Shown one piece after another: positions 1-7,586 of a DNA stretch of 21,807 nt; position 1 is the first letter of the stretch, and each line of letters begins with the position of its first letter. The translations under genes were made by a program, and so were the position numbers. Origin of the DNA: JBFHFS01 sp041583495. Its GTDB lineage: Bacteria > Bacteroidota > Bacteroidia > Bacteroidales > Marinilabiliaceae. Location of the stretch: the NCBI GenBank assembly GCA_041583495.1, contig JBFHFS010000073.1, positions 1 to 21,807 on the forward strand. Direction: 5' to 3'. The notes beneath the pieces were generated by a model. The model had not been told where the DNA came from and did no database searches. It saw only the letters and a program-made list of their open reading frames with translations.

Positions 1-138
1 TATCGAAATGCAAGGCGAATCGATGAGAAAAATGATGACTAAAAGTTGAAAATAAAATACCTATTTTTGAAAAAATCGCAGACCTAAAAAGTGTCCGGAT
101 AAATCCGGAATGGGTGTCCAGATAAAACAGAATGTCCA
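1..138 (+). mobile_element. Right end of an IS21-family insertion sequence (partial)
   Basis: Two things point to an IS21-type element entering from the left edge. First, the leftmost codons match the conserved tail of the IstB helper ATPase. Second, the following DNA holds nested direct repeats typical of IS21 termini: TGTCCGGATAAATCCGGAA at 92-110, TGTCCAGATAAAACAGAA at 115-132, and TGTCCA at 133-138. IS21 elements characteristically end in CA-3', so I place the end at about 138. That is also where homology of the interrupted oxidoreductase gene appears to stop. The other end, the transposase istA and any target duplication lie outside the window. Confidence 0.65.
2..49 (+). CDS. istB: IstB-like ATPase of IS21-family element, last 15 codons only
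   Basis: Frame 2 from the window edge reads IEMQGESMRKMMTKS and then TGA. The stretch IEMQGESMRK closely resembles the usual IstB C-terminus (pattern HRIELKGESMRK), the AAA+ helper protein of IS21 transposition. No catalytic motif is in the window because only the tail is present, so the call rests on this short match plus the IS21-like terminal repeats immediately downstream. The gene continues to the left. Confidence 0.6.
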   Translation: MEMQGESMRKMMTKS

Positions 139-1346
139 CCGGTTTCCCAGGTCCATTCACCCATGGTAACCTGCTGTGCATTCCCTTCATTAAATTCCAC
201 GCCATATTGAAACTGGGGGAATGAACTTACCTTTTCACTTTTAACAGAATACCACTGTACCGAAGCGCCCATCGTCATCGCATCGGCCACCTCAGGAGCA
301 CTGGGTTCTCCATACTCATCCCTGCCTTCGCGCCCCATGGCAAAATCGGCTCCGCCCAGATAACCAATGGTTCCGTCACCTGTGCAATCGGCAAACAAGG
401 GCGCAGAAAAGGACCACTCTTCCGAGGTCTCAATATGCTTAGCCAATACCTGCGTAATGCGCGAGCCGCTCATTTTTACATCAAAAGCTCTGAGATTGGT
501 AAACAGGGTAATATTTTCTTCAGCCAACACCATCTTCATTTTCTTGTCATCCTCGTAATAGGCAGCAGGTTGCGCATTGCCCCCCCTGGCTGGCCCAATT
601 TCGTTAACGATCTGTCCCAGAGCCGGATTAGGCTCCACCATAACTCTCCCGCCTAAATGAACCCTAACTTCGGAACTGTTATTCCCTCCTAAAACAGGAC
701 GATCCTGAATTAGGGCTACTTTTATTCCCAATCGGGCACCAGCAATTGCGGCGCATACTCCAGCCACTCCGCCACCAACCACCACAAGATCAAATTCCCC
801 GGCAACTTCAGGGTTCTTTGGCAAACCAGAGAATTTCTTTCTAAACTTCGACAACGACTTCAGCTCTGCAGGAGGAACAACATCCCCTTTTGTAAGGAAA
901 ATAGCATCTACACGTCCGTTAAAGCCGGTCAAGTCGTGCAAGCAAACGGATGCACTTGTATTGGAAAGGGCTACGACACCAGCCCGTTGCCACATCCATT
1001 TCGACCCTGAATTGCCTAAAACATCACCAACAGGATTCCCGTTGATCAGGATTTGAAACTTGCCCGGGCCCTCGCCCTTATAAAACGGAGAAGTCCAATT
1101 GAACGTACGCACAAAAACGTTATAGTTGCCCACAGAAGGAACACTAATGGTTGTTTTTGCGTCCGCAACAGGAACGCCCATGCCATGCGCCATCAGATAA
1201 GACGATCCCATTAGATCCATAAACTGTTGGTCGACCACCCAGCCCCCTTTCTCACTAAAACCCTCGGCTTCAACAAATATCGATGCCTTTTGAGCTGACA
1301 GCAAAAATGATCCAAACAAAAACAATATTAGAAAAGTACCTTTCAT
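84..1346 (-). pseudogene. Secreted FAD-dependent oxidoreductase, 3'-truncated by an IS element
   Basis: A 420-residue reading frame starts with a signal peptide (about residues 1-18, ending LLSAQ). A beta-rich domain (about 20-155) resembling those fused to carbohydrate-active proteins follows, and then a Rossmann FAD-binding segment with the dinucleotide motif GGGVAG at 191-196 and the downstream LGGNNSSEV segment of the FAD_oxidored (PF12831-type) family. Members of this kind are usually much longer, roughly 600-800 residues. Here the family-like sequence runs only to WTWETG. The last 17 or so residues and the TAG stop are encoded by the terminal repeats of the IS21-like element. The substrate-side half is therefore missing and the product is probably inactive. 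These proteins often sit in glycan-utilisation loci, where their substrate is generally unknown. Confidence 0.8.
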
Positions 1347-1879
1347 CGCATAAGGGTTTATGTTTATCTAAGAATAAGAACGTCCTATTTGAGCTTCTTT
1401 TTTTTAGATTTTTTATTCATAGGCAAGCTTAAAGCAAGCGATTAACCATTTATTTTTATATTTCAACCAGGCTATGACCACACCATCTTCCTCTGCCGAG
1501 AAACGAACCCAACGAGGTTGAAAACTGTCCGGGAAGGACAGTGGTCTTACAAGGTAAATTTACGATTATAACTTCACTTGTTGTCATTTTGGATCTGCAA
1601 TGCCAGGGAAAAAGTTGACGATCAAAATCTTTTTCGGTGTAAGTTATACTTTTCCCCTTAAAATGGATCTTTTGGGCACTTAATAACGTTTAACAGGGCC
1701 TATTCCTACTGCTTTTAAACATTTGAGGCCTTATTTTCACGAAGGTACACGAGGCAATTAAGGGATTTAATTTACCACCTTGTTTTTTGGCCGCCCGATG
1801 TTTTGTTGGATTGAACTAAAATCCTACCTTAACGGCAACCCAAAAATGAGAAGTTGACACATTCAGATTATTTAAAAAG
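1347..1879. other. Intergenic region, no gene recognised
   Basis: This stretch of about 530 bp separates two divergent genes (truncated oxidoreductase and racemase). No convincing reading frame is visible on either strand. I did not find a good TAnnTTTG promoter for either flanking gene. The only clear structure is a small perfect hairpin at 1524-1542 (stem ACTGTCC/GGACAGT, loop GGGAA), which has no T-run after it and so is not an obvious terminator. Confidence 0.6.
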
Positions 1880-2581
1880 ATGAGAACATTAGGCTTAATA
1901 GGAGGCACCTCCTGGCATTCGACCATCGATTATTACCGCTACATCAATCAGTCGGTAAACAAGTATTTCGGGGACAACACCAACCCTCCCCTTTTGGTTT
2001 ACACCCTCAATCAATCCATGGTGCATAAGTATCAGGTGGAGTCGAACTGGGCCGGCGTAGCTGAGTTACTCATCCAGGCCGGGAAAAGCCTCGAAAGAGC
2101 CGGGGCAGAGATGCTGATGTTTTGTGCCAACACCCCGCATAAGGTTTACAAGGAGGTTCGGCAAGAAGTAACAGTTCCCATCCTTCACATAGCCGATGCC
2201 ACGGCCCGGGACATACAAGCCAGAGATATTTGTAAAGTGGCCTTCCTGGGAACGAAGTATTCGATGGTCGAGGATTTTGTGACCCAACGAATTGCCAATC
2301 ACCACATCGAAGTGTACACCCCTGAATCGAAAGAGGATATCGAAGAACTACACCGAATAATCCAGCAAGAGCTGACCTATGGGAATATCGTTCCCAGGTC
2401 GAAGGACTATGTGAAAAAAGTCATTCAGTCGCTGGTGGATAAGGGGGCAGAAGGTGTTGTGCTGGGCTGTACGGAGTTTCCCTTGATGATAAAACCCGGT
2501 GATCTGCAAATTCCCATTTTCAACACCACCGAGATCCACGCCCGGGCGGGAGTTGACTTTATCCTGCAGGATTATAGCTAA
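1880..2581 (+). CDS. Aspartate/glutamate racemase family protein
   Basis: The 233-residue product is a full-length member of the cofactor-independent Asp/Glu racemase family, which interconverts L- and D-amino acids by a two-cysteine acid/base mechanism in the cytoplasm. It begins with the family signature MRTLGLIGGTSW. The first catalytic cysteine is Cys82 in MFCANTPH and the second is Cys197 in VLGCTEFPL. No signal peptide is seen. It resembles the YgeA/aspartate racemase branch rather than MurI because of the GGTSW start and the CANT context, but the actual substrate cannot be read from sequence. It stands alone: a long intergenic region precedes it and the next gene has its own promoter. 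The ATG at 1880 begins directly at the conserved N-terminus. Confidence 0.9.
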   Translation: MRTLGLIGGTSWHSTIDYYRYINQSVNKYFGDNTNPPLLVYTLNQSMVHKYQVESNWAGVAELLIQAGKSLERAGAEMLMFCANTPHKVYKEVRQEVTVPILHIADATARDIQARDICKVAFLGTKYSMVEDFVTQRIANHHIEVYTPESKEDIEELHRIIQQELTYGNIVPRSKDYVKKVIQSLVDKGAEGVVLGCTEFPLMIKPGDLQIPIFNTTEIHARAGVDFILQDYS

Positions 2582-2666
2582 TGGACCTGCCTGAATGGGG
2601 TTTCCCCTCCCACCTCCCACCTGGTGTTGAAGGGGTTTGCCTCATGGAAGCTTCCGTCCGGTCAAC

Positions 2667-2750
2667 AATCGGCTCTTAACCCGATTTGTTTAATTATCGG
2701 ATTCAAAGCCGATATACTTGCATATCGTTTCTAAATCCGATATATTTGAA
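2667..2750 (+). repeat. Three tandem 28-bp imperfect repeats: six half-sites at exact 14-bp spacing
   Basis: Half-sites start at 2667 (AATCGG), 2681 (CCGATT), 2695 (TATCGG), 2709 (CCGATA), 2723 (TATCGT) and 2737 (CCGATA). Their orientation alternates, so each 28-bp unit (2667-2694, 2695-2722, 2723-2750) is itself an inverted repeat with an 8-bp spacer. Neighbouring units create further dyads, such as CGATAT-N6-ATATCG at 2710-2727. The array covers the -33 element and runs into the -7 element of the satD promoter, so it looks like an operator for cooperative binding of a dimeric regulator. The helix-turn-helix of the SatD-family product itself is the obvious candidate ligand (inference). Confidence 0.75.
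2718..2748 (+). promoter_or_regulatory. Promoter of the satD-DUF3307 unit (Bacteroidota type)
   Basis: A -33 element TTG at 2718-2720 and a perfect -7 element TATATTTG at 2741-2748 are separated by 20 bp, matching the Bacteroidota consensus TTG-N19-21-TAnnTTTG. Transcription would start near 2754, giving a leader of only about 10 nt before the ATG at 2765. Both elements lie inside the 28-bp repeat array, so a protein bound there should block polymerase. Confidence 0.75.
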
Positions 2751-2764
2751 TAAAATAACATGAA

Positions 2765-3364
2765 ATGGTAGCTGTACTCACAGGAGACGTAATCAATTCG
2801 AGGGAAGGCCGGGTGGAGGACTGGCTCCCAAAGCTAAAAGCAGTACTGAACCGGTATGGCCAATCACCCCGGGAATGGGAGATATTCAGAGGGGATAGCT
2901 TTCAGTTGTTGGCCCCTCCCAGGGAGGCCCTGAGTGCAGCCATTCAGATAAAGGCCGCCATTAAACAAACCCCAACCCATGATGTACGCATAGCCATTGG
3001 CCTTGGGGAGGAAACACACAAGGCTCAAAAAATAACCGAATCAAACGGGCCGGCTTATGTGCGGTCGGGCGACCGGTACGACTCCCTGAAGAAGCAAACT
3101 CTGGCCATAACATCCAGTTCTCCGGAATGGGATCAGTCGCTAAACCTGATGCTTAGTCTGGCCTTATTAACGGCCAACAACTGGAGCCCTACCGTGGCCG
3201 AAGTGATAACCGCGGCCATCGAAAACCCGGATAAGACACAAAAGGAGCTGGCCCGATTGTTGAACAAGTCGCAAAGCAGCATTAGTGAAGCCCTTAAGCG
3301 GGGTGGATACGAAGAAATTATGAATCTTAACCGTTATTATCAAACCCAATTCCCGGAGAAATGA
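2765..3364 (+). CDS. SatD-family protein, cyclase-like N-terminal half plus C-terminal helix-turn-helix
   Basis: The 199-residue soluble protein carries the SatD-family signatures LTGDVINSR (residues 5-13) and FRGDSFQ (41-47), then RIAIGLG (75-81) and GPAYVRSG (95-102). Known: SatD was named from a streptococcal sat operon and its biochemistry is poorly understood. Seen: the order of these motifs resembles class III nucleotidyl cyclases, with Asp8 at the first metal-Asp position and Asp44 at the second, followed by a basic R-x-A-I-G strand. Residues about 155-180 (KTQKELARLLNKSQSSISEAL) form a MarR-like helix-turn-helix. I infer a DNA-binding autoregulator or sensor. The stop overlaps the next start (ATGA at 3361-3364), so translation is coupled to the DUF3307 gene. 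The ATG at 2765 is chosen because an ATG at 2760 is followed at once by a stop. Confidence 0.8.
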   Translation: MVAVLTGDVINSREGRVEDWLPKLKAVLNRYGQSPREWEIFRGDSFQLLAPPREALSAAIQIKAAIKQTPTHDVRIAIGLGEETHKAQKITESNGPAYVRSGDRYDSLKKQTLAITSSSPEWDQSLNLMLSLALLTANNWSPTVAEVITAAIENPDKTQKELARLLNKSQSSISEALKRGGYEEIMNLNRYYQTQFPEK

Positions 3365-4083
3365 TCTCACTTCTTTTAAGGTTTTTGATTGCTCATCTCA
3401 CAGGTGACTTTGTGTTCCAGCCCGATAAATGGGTGAAAGAAAAAAGGGAGAAGAAACACAAATCCCGATACCTGTATCTTCATTTGCTCATTCACACCCT
3501 GGCCCTTATAGTAGTCTTACAATTTGACTGGAAATACTGGCCCGCTATTCTTGTGATTGTGGCCAGTCACTTTTTGATTGACCTGTTAAAATTACATCTT
3601 GATAAGAAGATGAATTCCCGGTTGCTCTTTGCATTGGATCAGGGGGCCCATCTTCTGGTGATTATGGGTGTTGTTTATTTCTACGAACCCTACCCGATAA
3701 ACCTTAACCCGCTTTATTCGGTTGGATCGTTGGTTTTGATTCTTTCCCTAATATCCCTGACCTCTGTTTCCTCCATCCTCATGAAACTGATTATGAACCG
3801 CTGGAAAATAGAAAAAGAGGACGCCAACGACTCATTGGTACAGGCGGGTAAATATATTGGCATTTTGGAGCGATTATTTGTCTTCGGTTTTATTCTCCTC
3901 AACCAGTGGCAAGCCATCGGCTGGCTAATAGCGGCGAAGTCGGTGTTTCGATTCGGAGATCTATCGAGAGCCAAAGACCGCAAACTCACCGAGTACATCT
4001 TAATTGGAACCCTATTGAGTTTCGGACTGGCCATCTCAATTGGGCTGATCTGCAGGTACGCCATCGAAAGTTGGGGACCCTGA
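3361..4083 (+). CDS. DUF3307-family polytopic membrane protein
   Basis: The 240-residue protein is mostly hydrophobic, with about six or seven predicted membrane segments and no signal peptide. It shows the DUF3307 pattern: AHLTGDFVFQPDKW near the N-terminus (His12, Asp16, Gln20), HLLIH (His41, His45), SHFLIDLLKL (His70, Asp74) and LDQGAH (Asp93, His97). Regularly spaced His/Asp residues inside helices recall membrane metal-dependent hydrolases of the DUF457/YdjM type; that is inference and no substrate is known. The C-terminal part has a charged segment around residues 145-160. Its start codon overlaps the satD stop, so the two products are probably made together and may work as a pair. Confidence 0.8.
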   Translation: MISLLLRFLIAHLTGDFVFQPDKWVKEKREKKHKSRYLYLHLLIHTLALIVVLQFDWKYWPAILVIVASHFLIDLLKLHLDKKMNSRLLFALDQGAHLLVIMGVVYFYEPYPINLNPLYSVGSLVLILSLISLTSVSSILMKLIMNRWKIEKEDANDSLVQAGKYIGILERLFVFGFILLNQWQAIGWLIAAKSVFRFGDLSRAKDRKLTEYILIGTLLSFGLAISIGLICRYAIESWGP

Positions 4084-4345
4084 TTTTACAACCCTGCACA
4101 GAAGCCTTGCAAACACACCCACCCTGCCTCATCTACTAAAGGCATTAACCCCTTAAATCCCCAAAACGGATTGTAATTTGGTGCCACTCCAACCGATGAG
4201 ATGTAAAAATTACGACCTGTTTTTGGGCGTTTCTCTTTTTTCCTGGAAAAATCGCACCCATTAGTAATCCAAAATGAGTATTTTCGCAATCAAAACATTC
4301 TAAACCACCTTTTATTGGGTATCAGGGATAATTAATTTGAAAAAC

Positions 4346-5929
4346 ATGAAGAAGTATCGATTGATCGCATGGGCATTACTGGGAGCCGCTTTGTTTAGTG
4401 CATGTCAGCCCAAAACGGATCAAAAGCCTCCCAACATTCTATTCATAATGAGTGATGACCATGGCTATCAAGCCATTAGTGCCTACGGCCAGAACTTAAA
4501 CCACACGCCAAACATTGACCGGATCGCCAAGGAGGGGGCGCTGTTCACCAAAGCCTTTGTCACCAATTCGATCTGTGCCCCCAGTAGAGCGGTGATGCTC
4601 ACCGGAAAACACAGTTTTGTAAATGGCAAGGTCGACAACGTAGTCTCTTTCGACTGGACCCAGGACAACGTGGCCAAACAACTGCAAAAAGCGGGTTATC
4701 AAACGGCCATGATCGGTAAAATCCATATCGACGGGTTACCCCAGGGCTTCGATTACTCAAACGTCGTCATTGGTCAGGGACAATATTACAACCCCGATTT
4801 TCTCGAAAATGGCGTCAAGAAACAGTACCACGGTTATTGCACCACCATCACCACCGACATTGCTCTGGATTGGTTAAATAACCAACGCGACAAGAGTAAA
4901 CCATTCTTAATGATGTATCATCAAAAGGCACCGCATCGCACGTGGATGCCCGAAGAAAAATACCTGAATCTATTCGACGACTCCACCTTCACTCCGCCGG
5001 CCAACTTTTTCGATAATTTCGACAAGCGACCGGTGGCTGCCCAAAATGAGATGGGCGTCTTCCAACACATGGATTTGGTATACGACTTAAAGATGCTGGA
5101 TGAGGAGGGTGACCTTCAGACCCACTACCGCAAATATGCCCAAAACCTTTACAACCGGATGGATTCAACCCAAAGAGCAGCCTGGGACGCCCATTACAAG
5201 CCACTCATCAAAGAGTTCAAGGAGAAAGGCTTAGAGGGCAAGGAGCTGGCGCTGTGGAAATACAACCGATACATGAGAGATTACCTGAGCACCGTTCAGT
5301 CGGTGGATGATGGTGTTGGACAAGTACTGGATTACCTGGATGAAAACGGATTGGCTGAAAACACCATTGTTATTTATACCTCCGACCAGGGATTCTATCT
5401 GGGTGAGCATGGCTGGTTCGATAAACGTTTCATGTACGAAGAATCGTTCAGGACCCCCTTGTTAATGCGTTACCCCAAGGAAATAAAGCCGGGAACAATA
5501 GAAGATAAAATGGTGCAAAACCTGGATTTTGCCCCCACCTTCCTGGATTATGCCGGAGTTACGATTCCAGAAGAGATGCAGGGTGAGTCGTTCCGCAAAC
5601 TGGCAAGTGGCGAAACCGACCAATGGCGCGATGCCATCTACTACACCTATTACGAGTATCCGGGCGAACACAATGTTCAGCGCCATCATGGGGTGCGTAC
5701 CGATCGCTATAAGCTTATTCACTTTTATTACGACTCCGACACCTGGGAACTCTATGATCTGGAGAAAGACTCCTCAGAGATGAATAATGTGTACGATGAC
5801 CCCACTTATGCAGAGGTTCGTAAAGAGATGCATAAGAAACTGGAGGAAGTGAGAGCTAAATATGGCGACACCGATGAGATGGATCAAAAGCAATTGGAAC
5901 GCTATCTCAAGGCAATAAACAAGGAGTAA
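4346..5929 (+). CDS. S1-family (formylglycine) sulfatase, lipoprotein
   Basis: This enzyme hydrolyses sulfate esters, probably on carbohydrates. I start at the ATG at 4346 because it gives a clean lipoprotein signal MKKYRLIAWALLGAALFSAC with the lipid-accepting Cys20; an in-frame TTG three codons upstream is possible. The catalytic segment CAPSRAVMLTG (about residues 77-87) matches C-x-P-S-R-x-x-x-L-T-G, where the Cys becomes formylglycine. Metal ligands are DD at about 37-38 and the later TSDQGFYLGEHGW segment. The GLPQGFDY, GQGQYYNPDF and ITTDIALDWL segments resemble the group containing GlcNAc-6-sulfatases (S1_11-like), but substrate is not certain. Length (527 residues) is normal. It is monocistronic with its own terminator, and lies near a second sulfatase and a rhamnosidase that may act on the same glycan. 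Confidence 0.92.
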   Translation: MKKYRLIAWALLGAALFSACQPKTDQKPPNILFIMSDDHGYQAISAYGQNLNHTPNIDRIAKEGALFTKAFVTNSICAPSRAVMLTGKHSFVNGKVDNVVSFDWTQDNVAKQLQKAGYQTAMIGKIHIDGLPQGFDYSNVVIGQGQYYNPDFLENGVKKQYHGYCTTITTDIALDWLNNQRDKSKPFLMMYHQKAPHRTWMPEEKYLNLFDDSTFTPPANFFDNFDKRPVAAQNEMGVFQHMDLVYDLKMLDEEGDLQTHYRKYAQNLYNRMDSTQRAAWDAHYKPLIKEFKEKGLEGKELALWKYNRYMRDYLSTVQSVDDGVGQVLDYLDENGLAENTIVIYTSDQGFYLGEHGWFDKRFMYEESFRTPLLMRYPKEIKPGTIEDKMVQNLDFAPTFLDYAGVTIPEEMQGESFRKLASGETDQWRDAIYYTYYEYPGEHNVQRHHGVRTDRYKLIHFYYDSDTWELYDLEKDSSEMNNVYDDPTYAEVRKEMHKKLEEVRAKYGDTDEMDQKQLERYLKAINKE

Positions 5930-5966
5930 TTAATCCCTCTTGTAAATTAACCCATTATTGGTCAAA

Positions 5967-6006
5967 CCCCGGAGCGTTTTCGATAAATGCTTCGGGACTG
6001 TTTTTT
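5967..6006 (+). terminator. Intrinsic terminator after the sulfatase gene
   Basis: A stem CCCGGAGC (5968-5975) pairs with GCTTCGGG (5989-5996) with one G-T wobble and a 13-nt loop. A run of six T at 6001-6006 follows four bases later. It lies about 40 bp after the sulfatase stop. Confidence 0.75.
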
Positions 6007-6088
6007 CACTGGAAGCCTTTTTATCCCGATTAGGATGTCCATCACCGGGCTTACCGTTTTGGCCAAGACCCAAGCGACAAAACTGAGG

Positions 6089-6118
6089 TTTAAAAATGCT
6101 GAGTATTAATTATGTTTG
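6089..6118 (+). promoter_or_regulatory. Possible promoter of the nuclease-like gene
   Basis: A perfect -7 element TATGTTTG lies at 6111-6118, with a weak -33 (TTTA, 6089-6092) about 19 bp upstream. The start codon at 6176 would leave a leader of roughly 50 nt. The -33 is off consensus, so confidence is moderate. Confidence 0.45.
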
Positions 6119-6175
6119 GACAAAAAGGAGAAAGGCTAACAAAACCACTAAACTATAAACGAAACATAAAAAAAT

Positions 6176-6886
6176 ATGGCTAGGATACCTATTTCAATAA
6201 AAAAAATAAAAGTTGAAGCACCGCAATATAGATTGGACAATACTCCATTGAATGACAAATCTGAAATAGTCGAATATCTATTTAAAATTGAAGAAAAAGG
6301 CCAAAATTGGGAAAAAACGTTTATATGTGACAGAAAAACATTAATAGATTTTAGAAACCTATTAACTGAAAGGCTTGAATCAACAACGACCTCAGAAGTA
6401 CTTAGTATTTCTAAAGAAGATGCAATAATCATTGATGAACACTACAACTCTGATGATTTATGTAAAAGCTGTAACTATAAACTCACAGATTATTGCAAAA
6501 CTTGTTTATTAACATTACAAAGTCCTCTTGAAAGGAAACTTTTTCTAGAATTAAATAAGGCTTATGTGAAATTTGAAACACAATATCCTATTAATTGGAA
6601 AGGAGAGAGAATTTCGATTGAAGGAAAATCTTACAACAATCCTTTGAATAACTTTAAGGATGTTCTTACGGTATCAGACTTTTACATACAAAGAAAAAAT
6701 GTTAAACTTTGCATTTACACAGACGGTCATTCATATCATGAAAGAACGGAAGAACAAGCTCAACATGACAGAAACATTGACAGAAAATTACAGGAATTAG
6801 GATTTAAAGTCTTGAGATATACAGGAAAAGACGTTCTTACTAAAATGGAAGACATTATTTCTGAAATAAAAAACTGGATTAATTAA
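6176..6886 (+). CDS. Zinc-knuckle plus DUF559/Vsr-like endonuclease-fold protein
   Basis: The C-terminal part (about residues 115-225) has the order of motifs seen in DUF559 and Vsr-like PD-(D/E)XK nucleases: SPLERKLFLEL (Glu119), VSDFYI (Asp168), a strand ending YTDGHSYH (Asp183, His185), a charged helix with DRNIDRKLQELG, and FKVLRYTGKDV. Upstream, residues 96-110 hold CKSC-x7-CKTC, a CxxC...CxxC zinc-binding pattern. The first 90 residues are unrecognised. The classical Glu after the Asp strand is not obvious (Tyr181 occupies the place), closer to Vsr than to canonical DUF559. The gene is much more AT-rich than its neighbours, uses A/T-ending codons, and stands alone between non-coding flanks, which suggests acquisition. 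A role in DNA damage or defence is inference. Confidence 0.65.
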   Translation: MARIPISIKKIKVEAPQYRLDNTPLNDKSEIVEYLFKIEEKGQNWEKTFICDRKTLIDFRNLLTERLESTTTSEVLSISKEDAIIIDEHYNSDDLCKSCNYKLTDYCKTCLLTLQSPLERKLFLELNKAYVKFETQYPINWKGERISIEGKSYNNPLNNFKDVLTVSDFYIQRKNVKLCIYTDGHSYHERTEEQAQHDRNIDRKLQELGFKVLRYTGKDVLTKMEDIISEIKNWIN

Positions 6887-7121
6887 AATACTGAATATCA
6901 ACCTCTAATAAAACACATAACTAATGCCAGGAAATCGAAATAGCCAGCAACTCTACCCTGCATCAGCATTGATTTCGGTGAATATAAAACAGTTGCCATT
7001 TTCTGCCACAAGTTTTATATCGGACCGGGCAACATAAGGGGGGGCTGTAACCAACTCAGAATACCTCCCCCAAATAGTCCAAACCTTAGTAAATTGACGA
7101 ATCACACATAAACCAAACACG

Positions 7122-7586
7122 ATGAAATACACTCTATTAGCCCTATTGATTATCCTGCTGGCCTCCTGCATGGATACTGAGGTACCCGATTACACAACCA
7201 TAAACGAAGAAACGATAGAGGCCTATATATTGGATAATAATTTAGATGCCAAGAAAACAGATTCAGGATTGTATTATGTGATCAATGAAGAAGGCACCGG
7301 CCTACAACCCACATCAACATCTGATGTAACAGTGGTTTACAAGGGTTATTTTACCGATGGCACCGTGTTTGACGAAAGCGACGAGGAGGGCTATTCTGCC
7401 AACCTGCAATACGTCATTGAAGGTTGGACCGAGGGCATTCCCTACTTTAAAGAAGGGGGAAGCGGGATTCTTCTGATTCCCGCTCACCTGGGATATGGCA
7501 ACTACGATTATTACAGCATCCCCGGAGGGTCGGTTCTTATTTTTGATATAACCCTCGTATCGGTGGATTCATACGATTATTTTTAG
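7122..7586 (+). CDS. FKBP-type peptidyl-prolyl cis-trans isomerase, lipoprotein
   Basis: This 154-residue protein has a lipoprotein signal (lipobox LASC, Cys16) and one FKBP domain (about residues 48-150) that should accelerate proline isomerisation and help fold exported proteins. The recognisable elements are DSGLYYVINEEGTG, VTVVYKGYFTDGTVFDES, VIEGWTEGIPYFKEGG, LLIPAHLGYG and IPGGSVLIFDITLVSV, in the canonical order. The aromatic and acidic active-site positions (Tyr in VYKGY, Phe and Asp in VFDES, Trp in EGWTEG, Tyr in LGYG) are kept. It is short, with no dimerisation domain, as is common for Bacteroidota FKBP lipoproteins. Its stop codon overlaps the stop of the convergent pseudouridine synthase gene, and no terminator separates them. 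Confidence 0.92.
   Translation: MKYTLLALLIILLASCMDTEVPDYTTINEETIEAYILDNNLDAKKTDSGLYYVINEEGTGLQPTSTSDVTVVYKGYFTDGTVFDESDEEGYSANLQYVIEGWTEGIPYFKEGGSGILLIPAHLGYGNYDYYSIPGGSVLIFDITLVSVDSYDYF

Noticed and set aside
1524..1542. Perfect 7-bp hairpin as a terminator
   Set aside because: It has no T-run on either side and lies far from the ends of both flanking genes, which are divergent.
2667..2750. 28-bp tandem repeats considered as a CRISPR array
   Set aside because: The units are contiguous with no spacers, imperfect, only three in number, and coincide with a promoter.
4337..4345. TTG at 4337 as the start of the sulfatase gene
   Set aside because: The ATG at 4346 gives a normal lipoprotein signal peptide directly, while TTG only adds MKN in front and has no clear ribosome binding site.
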